Position numbers and translations under genes: made by a program | Assembly (NCBI GenBank): GCA_023386455.1 | Contig: JAEWJO010000443.1 | Location: 1-15,001 of the forward strand | Direction of reading: 5' to 3' | Length of the DNA: 15,001 bases | Source: Pseudomonadota bacterium | Lineage (GTDB): Bacteria; Myxococcota_A; Polyangia; Haliangiales; Haliangiaceae | Notes under the pieces: model-generated | What the model was told of the DNA's origin: nothing | What the model saw: only the letters and a program-made list of their open reading frames with translations | Database searches by the model: none | Shown here: positions 1 to 5,918 of the stretch, in pieces | Position numbering within the stretch: the first letter of the stretch is position 1 | How the letters are laid out: each line of letters opens with the position of its first letter

Positions 1-2
1 GG

Positions 3-521
3 GCGCTCGATCTGGTGTGGATAAACGGCGCGCTGGGGCCGCGGCTCGCCGAGCATCCTGTCGCGCCGCCGCTCGCGATGGCGGGGCCGCAGGTCGCGGT
101 GACGGAGCCGGCGGTCCCGGCGCCCGCGCCGCCTGTCGAGCGTCCGGCGCCGATCGCCGAGCAGCCGCCCGCACCGAGCGTCGAGCCCACGGCGCCGCCG
201 GCGACGGTCACCGAGCGCGTGTACTTCAGCACGAACTCCGCCGAGCTCGGGACCCGCTCCGGCAAGACACTCGAGCGCCTCGTCGCGCAGGCCTCGCCGG
301 AGGCGATGTTCGTCCTCGAAGGTCACGCCGACTACCGCGGCGACGAGTCGCGCAACAAGTCCCTCAGCAAGGATCGCGCGCTCTCGGTCGAGGACCGGCT
401 GGTCCGCCTCGGCGTCGCGCGCGATCGGATCCAGGTCCACTACGTCGGTGAGGACCAGGCGAGCAGCCAGCTGTGGCGCGACCGACGCGTCGAGATCGAG
501 ATCACCGGAGGTACGCGATGA
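3..521 (+). CDS. OmpA-family C-terminal domain protein (5' partial)
   Basis: The C-terminal half is an OmpA-like peptidoglycan-binding domain. It has a VYFSTNSAEL opening strand, LEGHADYRGD (normally GHTD), the helix NKSLSKDRALSVEDRLV, and a closing LWRDRRVEIEI strand. The Asp and Arg that usually contact diaminopimelate are present in HAD and SKDR. Before it lies a linker of about 50 residues rich in Pro, Ala and Glu, as expected for a tether spanning the periplasm. The frame is open to the left edge, and the first visible residues (ALDLVWINGALG) look like the end of a hydrophobic segment. The true start is therefore probably outside the window; a GTG at 15 is the first in-window candidate. 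Its stop overlaps the ATG of the next gene (ATGA), so the two are co-transcribed. It probably anchors a membrane complex to the cell wall; that role is inferred. Confidence 0.85.
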   Translation, partial: ALDLVWINGALGPRLAEHPVAPPLAMAGPQVAVTEPAVPAPAPPVERPAPIAEQPPAPSVEPTAPPATVTERVYFSTNSAELGTRSGKTLERLVAQASPEAMFVLEGHADYRGDESRNKSLSKDRALSVEDRLVRLGVARDRIQVHYVGEDQASSQLWRDRRVEIEITGGTR

Positions 522-1780
522 CCACGACCCAGCTGATCCTCGTCGCGAGCATCGGCGGCGCGATCCTGTTCTTCGCCGCCGGCGCCGCGCTGATGGCACT
601 GCGCCACCGCGACGACGAGGAGCCGCTCGCGGCAACCGTCCCGCGCGACGGCCACATCGCCGAGCTCGCACAGCTGCGGTACCAGCTCGAGGGCGCCCAG
701 GCGACCGTGAAGAGTCAGACGCTCGTGATCGAGGAGCAGAACCGGCTCTTCGAGCGCGACGTCACGAACGATCGTGCGGCGGTCGCGCGCGACATGCAGG
801 CCCTGCGTGAACGAGCCGACCGCGCCGAGGCCGCTGCGCGCGACGCGAAGCACAAGCGCGACGACGAGGCCGCGAAGCTGCGAACCGAGGCGGAGCGCCA
901 GCGGACGGAGGCGGAGCGCCTGCGGACGGAGACGGACCGCCTGCGCACGGAATCGGACCGCCTGCGGGTGGACGTCGAGCGGCTCCAGAAGGAGGCGCAG
1001 GCCGCCGCCGCGACGAACCAGCAGCTTCGCAAGATCGCCGACGATCGCGCGAAGCTGCTCGAGCGCACGAAGAACGAGTCCGTCGCGACCACGACCGACA
1101 TGGCGCAGCTCGACTCCAAGCTCCACGACATCGAGCGTCAGCTCGCCGACAAGACCGCGAGCGTGCGCGACCTGTCGACGGAGAACGAGCAGCTGAAGGG
1201 CCGCCTGCGCGACGCCGACGCCCTGCGCGCGGAGTACGTGCGCCTGCGCACCGCGACGACGGACTCGGACTATCTCAAGACCGAGATCGCGCGGCTGGAG
1301 AAGGAGCTGCGGCGCGCTCGCGTCGACGCGCTCGGCGCTCCGCAGAAGCCGCGTCCCGCGCGCGGCACCGATCGCCAGAACACCGCGGCGGAGCGTCCGA
1401 TCAGCGAGTCGCTCGCGATGGTGATCGAGAAGTTCGCCGACGCCGGCACGCGGTCGAGCGCGCTCGGCGACTCGCAGGGCTTCCCGCTCGCGAGCACCGG
1501 CACCGACGGCGTCGCGCTCGCCGCCTACGCCGCGCTGCTCGTCGAGTCCGCGTCGAGGGCGAAGGAATACCTGCCCGTCGGCACGCCGAGCGCGATCGAG
1601 ATCGTCGACGCCAATGGCGTGCGGGTCTCGGTGTGGTCGCTCGAGGTCGAGACCGAGCGCCTGATGTTCGCGAACCTTGCCGTCAGCCCGGTCGACCTCA
1701 AGCGCGTCGAGTCGACGCTCGGCGATCTGTCGCGCATCCTCGCCCCGTCGACCACTCACCGCGAGCAACGCACGGGCTGA
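518..1780 (+). CDS. membrane-anchored coiled-coil protein with Roadblock/LC7-like C-terminal domain
   Basis: This is a 420-residue protein. Residues 5-27 form one hydrophobic helix (QLILVASIGGAILFFAAGAA). A long charged coiled coil covers roughly residues 50-280. At residues 121-155 it contains five tandem heptads of the form LRTExxR. After a basic linker, residues from about 293 (SLAMVIEKFADAG) to 405 form an alpha/beta domain. Its order of segments (GFPLAS, an Ala-rich helix, a strand with VRVSVWSLE, then LMFANLAV and a final helix) resembles the Roadblock/LC7 fold. In bacteria such domains partner small Ras-like GTPases (MglB type) or form scaffolds. The fold call is from pattern only. The start at 518 gives an ATGA overlap with the upstream gene and places the membrane helix at the very N-terminus. 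A longer in-frame start at 473 would lie inside the OmpA gene. It may be a scaffold for the cytochromes that follow. Confidence 0.8.
   Translation: MTTTQLILVASIGGAILFFAAGAALMALRHRDDEEPLAATVPRDGHIAELAQLRYQLEGAQATVKSQTLVIEEQNRLFERDVTNDRAAVARDMQALRERADRAEAAARDAKHKRDDEAAKLRTEAERQRTEAERLRTETDRLRTESDRLRVDVERLQKEAQAAAATNQQLRKIADDRAKLLERTKNESVATTTDMAQLDSKLHDIERQLADKTASVRDLSTENEQLKGRLRDADALRAEYVRLRTATTDSDYLKTEIARLEKELRRARVDALGAPQKPRPARGTDRQNTAAERPISESLAMVIEKFADAGTRSSALGDSQGFPLASTGTDGVALAAYAALLVESASRAKEYLPVGTPSAIEIVDANGVRVSVWSLEVETERLMFANLAVSPVDLKRVESTLGDLSRILAPSTTHREQRTG
878..982 (+). repeat. five 21-bp tandem repeats coding coiled-coil heptads
   Basis: Five consecutive 21-base units start at 878, 899, 920, 941 and 962. 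Units 1 to 4 share a CTGCGnACGGA-like core, and unit 2 begins CAG instead of CTG. Unit 5 has diverged more. Each codes one heptad of the pattern L/Q-R-T-E-x-x/D-R. The match of repeat length to heptad length suggests growth of the coiled coil by in-frame duplication. Confidence 0.75.
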
Positions 1781-1786
1781 TTCATC

Positions 1787-2467
1787 ATGAGGCTGCCCAC
1801 GCGTCGTCGGATTGGGGTCGGAACCGGCGTTCTCGCCGGGCTCGCGATCACCGCATGGCTGAACGCGCCCGGCCAGGCGCACCTGCGCGCGCCGGGGCCG
1901 ATGAACACCGGGCACGCCGAGGTCGCGTGCGAGTCCTGCCACCGTCTCGCGCCGGGGACGACCCGCCAGCAGCTCCAGTCGGTCGTGCGGCACTGGATCA
2001 CGGAGGAGAACGGACGCGTCGATCTCGGGTTTCGCGCCGTCGGCAATGCGGAGTGCGAGAGCTGTCACGTGCGACCCGACGATCGCCATCCGGTGTACCG
2101 ATTCCTCGAGCCGCGGTTCGCCGATGCGCGCGCCGCGATCCACCCCGAGCAGTGCGTCTCGTGTCACCGCGAGCACGGCGGCGTCCGCGTGACGGTCGCC
2201 GACGGCACGTACTGCCGGCAGTGCCACGCCGACCTCGCGATCGAGAACGATCCGGTCGACGTGCCGCACCGCGAGCTCGTGACGACAGAGCGGTGGGACT
2301 CGTGCCTTGGCTGCCACGACTTTCACGGCAACCACGGCATGAAGGCACCGACGAGCCTCGGCGCGGCGATCCCCGCCGAGGCGATTCGCAGCTATCTCCG
2401 CGGTGGCGCGTCACCCTACCCGCCGCCGATCGTTCGCGCCCGTAACCCGGAGGTACGTACGCCATGA
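1787..2467 (+). CDS. membrane-anchored pentahaem cytochrome c
   Basis: This 226-residue protein has a basic N-terminus followed by one hydrophobic segment (about residues 9-24, GVGTGVLAGLAITAW). The segment acts as a signal or membrane anchor that puts the rest in the periplasm. Five haem c attachment motifs of type CxxCH are present: Cys48-His52, Cys90-His94, Cys123-His127, Cys143-His147 and Cys173-His177. Extra histidines between them (for example in TGHAEV, DRHPVY and HREHGG) could be distal ligands, giving bis-His haems as in small electron-carrier cytochromes (c3, c7 or NrfB-like). The closest named family cannot be set by eye. The gene starts 6 bases after the upstream stop and its stop overlaps the next ATG (ATGA). 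Its partners in the operon are a haem-containing DUF3365 protein and a predicted dihaem cytochrome b. Confidence 0.9.
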   Translation: MRLPTRRRIGVGTGVLAGLAITAWLNAPGQAHLRAPGPMNTGHAEVACESCHRLAPGTTRQQLQSVVRHWITEENGRVDLGFRAVGNAECESCHVRPDDRHPVYRFLEPRFADARAAIHPEQCVSCHREHGGVRVTVADGTYCRQCHADLAIENDPVDVPHRELVTTERWDSCLGCHDFHGNHGMKAPTSLGAAIPAEAIRSYLRGGASPYPPPIVRARNPEVRTP

Positions 2468-3648
2468 GCGAACCCGAGCCACGTCCCCGCAGGAAGTCGA
2501 CCCAGGGCCGGTACCGTCCGCCGACATGGCGCTCGGCGGTCGTGATCGTCTCGGCCGCCGCGGCGCTGAGCGTCTACCTGTTCGTGAACGCCCCGCCGCC
2601 ACTCGCCGCCGAGCCCGCGAGGGCGACCGGCACCGTGCCGATCCGCACCGTGTTCGCGATGCTCGAGCGCGAGAACGACGCCGCGCGCGCGCTGTGGACG
2701 CAGGAGATCGTCGCGCGGGGCAAGGACGCCGGCCTGAAGTTCGACGAGAAGTGGCGCGATGCGTCCGTGCACGCCGGTCCACTGCCCGCTCTGTTCTTGC
2801 GCGAGACCGCGCGCAACCTCGAGCGATCGTCGCTGCGGCTCGGCCTGTTCCTCGGCTCGCCATCACCGATCAACGCGGCCAACCAGTTCAGCGGCGAGCA
2901 GGCGAAGCACTTCGACGCGCTCGTGACGGGCGGCGGCTCGCAGTACTTCGTCGACCCGTCGACCGGCATGCAGACCGCGATGTTTGCCGACGTCGCGATC
3001 AGCGAGGCCTGCGCGTCCTGCCACAACGAGCACGCCGATTCGCCGAAGACCGACTGGACGGTGAACGACGTGATGGGCGCGACCACGTGGATGTATCCCG
3101 AAGACAAGGTCACGACCGAGCGCGCGCTCGAGCTCGTCCGCACGCTGCGCACGAGCATCCGCGGCGCGTACGCCGCCTACCTCGCGAAGGCCGCCCGGTT
3201 CCCGAGCGCGCCGAAGGTCGGCACCGCGTGGCCGCGCGACGGCTACTCGCTGCCGAGCGAGGACGTGTTCATGCGCGAGCTCGCGCGACGCAGCTCGACA
3301 TCGACGCTGCTGTCGCTCCTCGATCCCGCGGCCGAGATCGACGACGAGCCGGTCAAGCCGGTCGCCGCCGCGAAGACCGTGCAGGACGACACGCTCGTGA
3401 TCCGGAGCTCGAAGTCGACGCGCGTCTCGGTCGAGCAGTCCGGCCGGCTCCTGCTGGTCGCGCGGCTGACGCCGGGTGGCATCACGACGATGAGCTCGCG
3501 CCTGCCGCTGCGCGTGCAGCTCAGCGACGGGGACGGCGTCGAGATCGAGTACGCCGGCAAGAAGCTCGTCGTGCCGCCGCGCGATCGGACGCAGCGTGGC
3601 GACGGGATCGAGGTCAGCGTCGGCGAACCGAACCCGGAGAAGTCATAG
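2464..3648 (+). CDS. DUF3365 (Tll0287-like) haem protein with RodZ-C-like tail
   Basis: This is a 394-residue protein. A basic N-terminus precedes one membrane helix (about residues 22-40, SAVVIVSAAAALSVYLF). Residues about 66-215 match the DUF3365/Tll0287-like layout: a helix with the KDAGLKFDEKWRD region, then GLFLGSPSPINAAN, then a single CASCH haem motif at 183-187. That motif is followed by the typical HADSPKTDW and NDVMGATTW segments. Tll0287-like domains bind one c-type haem and are thought to be redox sensors or electron-transfer domains. Residues about 305-375 (DTLVIRSS, RVSVEQSGRLLLVARLTPGG, PLRVQLSDGDGVEIEYAGKK) look like the DUF4115 beta domain found at the C-terminus of RodZ; this is a weaker, pattern-based call. 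The ATG overlaps the upstream TGA. The GTG of the next gene lies one base past the stop. Confidence 0.82.
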   Translation: MSEPEPRPRRKSTQGRYRPPTWRSAVVIVSAAAALSVYLFVNAPPPLAAEPARATGTVPIRTVFAMLERENDAARALWTQEIVARGKDAGLKFDEKWRDASVHAGPLPALFLRETARNLERSSLRLGLFLGSPSPINAANQFSGEQAKHFDALVTGGGSQYFVDPSTGMQTAMFADVAISEACASCHNEHADSPKTDWTVNDVMGATTWMYPEDKVTTERALELVRTLRTSIRGAYAAYLAKAARFPSAPKVGTAWPRDGYSLPSEDVFMRELARRSSTSTLLSLLDPAAEIDDEPVKPVAAAKTVQDDTLVIRSSKSTRVSVEQSGRLLLVARLTPGGITTMSSRLPLRVQLSDGDGVEIEYAGKKLVVPPRDRTQRGDGIEVSVGEPNPEKS

Positions 3649-3649
3649 G

Positions 3650-4120
3650 GTGGCCTCGACCGACCGCAGCGACCTGATCGCGCTGTCCACCGGCAGCGTG
3701 CTGCTCGCGCTCTACGTGGTGCAGGGCATCGCGCACCTCGAGTGGCCGCTGCTCGTGCAGCTCCAGCGCGGCGATGTGTACAAGGTCGTCTCCGGCTCGG
3801 TGCTCGGGATCTACTTGCTCCATCAGTCGTTCATGGCGAAGCGCCGCGTGTTCGATCCGATCGGCGTGCTCGTGTGGCACAAGCTCACCGGTGCAGCAGG
3901 GCCGCTCCTGCTCTACGCGCACGCGTCGCGGTTCGGCTACGGCTACCTGTTCGTGCTGACGAGCCTGTTCATCGGCACGGTCGGGTTTGCCCTGCTCCAC
4001 CGCGTCGTCCTGCGCGCGCGCTGGCTGTTCACGACCTGGTTCGTCGTCCACGTCGCGACCGCATCGAGCCTCGTCGTGCTCGGCTGCTATCACGTCGTGA
4101 TCGCGCTCGCTTACGAGTGA
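3650..4120 (+). CDS. small multi-pass membrane protein, predicted dihaem b-type cytochrome
   Basis: This 156-residue protein has about five hydrophobic helices (about residues 9-28, 44-59, 73-92, 97-116 and 127-153). Helix 3 carries His77 and His91, and helix 5 carries His134 and His148. Each pair has exactly 13 residues between its histidines. This H-x13-H pattern on two helices is how ferric-reductase/NOX-type and related cytochromes hold two stacked b haems across the membrane. No FAD or NAD(P)H domain is fused, so electrons would have to come from or go to quinone or a partner. The start is a GTG one base after the upstream TAG. The in-frame ATG at 3596 would run deep into the upstream gene. 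It is the last gene of the operon, and probably the membrane partner of the pentahaem and DUF3365 proteins. The family name is not certain; the haem-binding inference rests on the His spacing. Confidence 0.75.
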   Translation: MASTDRSDLIALSTGSVLLALYVVQGIAHLEWPLLVQLQRGDVYKVVSGSVLGIYLLHQSFMAKRRVFDPIGVLVWHKLTGAAGPLLLYAHASRFGYGYLFVLTSLFIGTVGFALLHRVVLRARWLFTTWFVVHVATASSLVVLGCYHVVIALAYE

Positions 4121-4191
4121 CGAGCGCTGTGCTAACCGGACTCCTCTGGGCCCTGCAAATCCCGTAGGGTCGGCCACGGTGTCACGACATG

Positions 4192-4230
4192 TGAGGCCGG
4201 TCCGGTCGATTGACTTGGACTGAGGCCGGT
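4192..4230 (+). repeat. two 10-bp direct repeats upstream of the 4253 lipoprotein gene
   Basis: TGAGGCCGGT occurs at 4192-4201 and again at 4221-4230, 29 bases apart start to start. The pair lies in the 132-base gap (4121-4252) before the lipoprotein gene. It could be a binding site for an activator or repressor. No convincing -35/-10 pair was found with it: a TTGACT at 4210-4215 lies between the repeats but has no well-placed -10. The rest of the gap shows nothing clear. Confidence 0.3.
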
Positions 4231-4252
4231 GCAGCGCCGATACCCGTGCGCC

Positions 4253-4957
4253 ATGCGCTTCGCTACATGGATGGTCGTGGTCGTTGTTGGTGTCACCGGC
4301 TGTGCTGTTGGAGGTGACGAGGACTACGGGTCGGATCAGTCGGAGGAGTCCGCGCTGTCGTCCGGGCTCGTCTACTTCTATGTCTCGCCGACCGCGCCCG
4401 GCTCGCAGGGCTTCGGCACGCTGGCGCTGCGCCGTGCGAACGCGAAGCCGTCGACGCTGAAGCCGACCTACGGCGCCGCGACGCTGCCGGAGCTGCGCCT
4501 CGCCGGCGATGCGTTGACGACCCAGGCCGCGCTCGATGCGGTCACCGCCATCCCGTACGCGGGTCACGAGAACGCCGTGATCGCGCTCGTCGGCGGCCGC
4601 GACAAGGGGTCGCCGTGGCAGACGCCGCTCGTCGAGGTCGTCGAGCTCTACACGCCGAACCAGGCGGTCGCGATCGGCGACGTCGCGCAGAAGGACGCGC
4701 TGTTCGACCTGACGACCGGCTCCGGCAAGGTCACCGCGCACCTCGTGAACGAGAACGCCTACGACGCCGCGAGCGCGTCGGCGGTCAGCTACGACTACAG
4801 CGCATCGACGAACCCGTCGGCCGCGGCGGTCGCCGTCCAGGGCGGCGCGTTCTTCACCGGCCGGATCGACGTCGCGTGCCACAAGGTGATGCTGTTCTGG
4901 ACGAAGTGCGACCCGCCGAGCGGCGTCCACGTCACCGCGTACTTCTCCGCGAACTGA
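4253..4957 (+). CDS. lipoprotein of unknown function
   Basis: This 234-residue protein has a type II signal peptide: MRFATW, then a run of valines, then lipobox VTGC with Cys17 as the lipidated residue. After a short acidic linker (GDEDYGSDQSEESA), typical of exported lipoproteins, comes an alpha/beta-looking domain of about 200 residues. It contains LVYFYVSPTAPG, VIALVGGRDKG and VEVVELYTPNQ. Two cysteines near the C-terminus (in VACHKVM and TKCDPPSG) could form a disulfide. No known family is recognised. The ATG at 4253 is chosen because it gives a standard signal peptide; a GTG at 4229 would add eight residues before it. No clear ribosome-binding site is visible. It is separated by gaps from both neighbouring operons and so may be transcribed alone. 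Confidence 0.8.
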   Translation: MRFATWMVVVVVGVTGCAVGGDEDYGSDQSEESALSSGLVYFYVSPTAPGSQGFGTLALRRANAKPSTLKPTYGAATLPELRLAGDALTTQAALDAVTAIPYAGHENAVIALVGGRDKGSPWQTPLVEVVELYTPNQAVAIGDVAQKDALFDLTTGSGKVTAHLVNENAYDAASASAVSYDYSASTNPSAAAVAVQGGAFFTGRIDVACHKVMLFWTKCDPPSGVHVTAYFSAN

Positions 4958-4960
4958 CAC

Positions 4961-4979
4961 GGTAAACAAAAAGTTTACC
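4961..4979 (+). promoter_or_regulatory. palindromic operator candidate 1
   Basis: GGTAAAC-N5-GTTTACC is a perfect 7-bp inverted repeat with an all-A spacer, three bases after the stop of the lipoprotein gene. It is AT-rich in a GC-rich genome and recurs 79 bases downstream as a near copy. The recurrence favours a protein-binding site over a terminator hairpin, since there is no GC stem or T tract. The regulator is not encoded in the window. Confidence 0.6.
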
Positions 4980-5030
4980 TGAATATACGAGCCGTCCCGA
5001 CGACTTGAACGGGAGCGAAAAACGTCCTGC

Positions 5031-5059
5031 TTGACACCTGGTATACAGTCTGTTTACCT
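5031..5059 (+). promoter_or_regulatory. promoter of the oleB-oleC operon
   Basis: A perfect TTGACA (5031-5036) is followed after 16-17 bases by a weak -10 (TTTACC or TTACCT, ending at 5058 or 5059). Transcription would begin around 5065-5067, right at the GTG of the hydrolase gene, so the message may be leaderless or nearly so. The -10 and spacer are covered by palindrome 2, which suggests direct repression. Confidence 0.5.
5040..5058 (+). promoter_or_regulatory. palindromic operator candidate 2
   Basis: GGTATAC-N5-GTTTACC has the same length, half-sites and 5-base spacer as the palindrome at 4961-4979, with one half-site base changed. It sits across the spacer and -10 of the promoter beginning at 5031. 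A dimeric repressor (TetR, GntR or LacI-like architecture is possible) bound here would block RNA polymerase. The two sites are 79 bases apart, about 7.5 helical turns. Confidence 0.65.
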
Positions 5060-5066
5060 CTGAGGT

Positions 5067-5918
5067 GTGAGGACGTATCACCATCGCGGCCTTCCGATCG
5101 CGTACGAGCGCACGGGCTCCGGCGAGCCCGTCATCCTGCTCCACAACGGCGGCACGTCGCACGCGATCTGGCGCGACGTCGCCCCGCAGCTGGCCGCCGA
5201 TCGCGAGGTCTTCGCGATGGACCTGCTCGGCTACGGCGCGTCCGCCCGGCCCGCGTCCGGCTACACGCTCGCGGACTACGTCGACATCCTGAGCGGGTTT
5301 GTCGATGCGCTCGGCCTCGCACCCGCGGCGCTCGTCGGCAACTGCATGGGCAGCGCGATCTCGCTCGCGTTCGCGATGCAGCGGCCGGCGGCGACGAGCA
5401 CGCTCGTCCTCGTGAACCCGCTCACCGAGGCGACGTTCCTTGCCGGCGGCCTCGGCGCGACGCTCGCGATGCGGCGCAAGCTGCCGCGTCTGTCGGAGCC
5501 GGTGTTCGCGGCGCTGCGCCGGATCCCGGTGCCCCGCGTGGTCAGCAAGCGCTTCGTCCGCATGCAGCTCGCACGCGGCAACCACGTCGAAGCCGAGGAC
5601 GACCTGTGCGCCTGTTACGACTCGCCCGGCCAGGTGCGCTCGCTCCTCGCGGTCCTCGACGACCTCGGGAGCTACCGCGCACTCGACGAGTTGCGGCCGG
5701 GGCGCGGCTTCCCGCCGATCACGACGATCTGGGGCCTGCAGAACCGCGTGCTGTCGGCACATGCGGGGCGTCGGCTCGCCGAGACGCTGCAGCCGGTCCG
5801 CCAGGAATGGCTCGAGCGCTGCGGACACCTGCCGATGCTCGAGGCGCCGGATCGCGTCGCCGCCGTGATCCGCGAGTCGCTCGCGACGCGGCATGCCACT
5901 GCCAAGCGAGGTGCATGA
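5067..5918 (+). CDS. alpha/beta hydrolase with Cys nucleophile, OleB-position
   Basis: This is a 283-residue alpha/beta-fold hydrolase. It starts with the usual HHRGLPIAYERTGSGEPVILLHNGG (residues 4-28, given here in two parts: strand 1-2, then the HNGG oxyanion loop). MDLLGYGASARP follows the third strand. The nucleophile elbow is GNCMG with Cys93 in place of the common Ser, or of the Asp of characterised OleB. His254 lies in CGHLPMLEAP. The usual acid in the WGxxD loop is Asn226 (WGLQNRVLS), so the triad is unusual. The gene overlaps a following OleC-type ligase, the arrangement of oleB-oleC, where OleB decarboxylates the cis-beta-lactone to an alkene. Whether this protein does that chemistry is uncertain. 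The start is a GTG only a few bases after the promoter, with no room for a normal ribosome-binding site. Confidence 0.82.
   Translation: MRTYHHRGLPIAYERTGSGEPVILLHNGGTSHAIWRDVAPQLAADREVFAMDLLGYGASARPASGYTLADYVDILSGFVDALGLAPAALVGNCMGSAISLAFAMQRPAATSTLVLVNPLTEATFLAGGLGATLAMRRKLPRLSEPVFAALRRIPVPRVVSKRFVRMQLARGNHVEAEDDLCACYDSPGQVRSLLAVLDDLGSYRALDELRPGRGFPPITTIWGLQNRVLSAHAGRRLAETLQPVRQEWLERCGHLPMLEAPDRVAAVIRESLATRHATAKRGA

Noticed and set aside
4148..4169. CCCT...AGGG weak hairpin after the left operon as a terminator
   Set aside because: The stem is four pairs with a loop of over ten bases and has no T tract.
4210..4244. TTGACT plus GATACC as a promoter for the lipoprotein gene
   Set aside because: The spacing is 23 bases, too long for a sigma-70-type promoter.
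4961..4979. Palindrome read as an intrinsic terminator for the lipoprotein gene
   Set aside because: The stem has only 7 AT-rich pairs and no following T tract, and a near copy recurs over the downstream promoter. An operator explains both better, though a minor terminator role cannot be excluded.
5606..5914. Upstream extension of the oleC frame
   Set aside because: The added residues are Arg/Ala-rich shadow sequence of the hydrolase gene. Alignment-like features of OleC begin after 5915, where the ATGA overlap lies.
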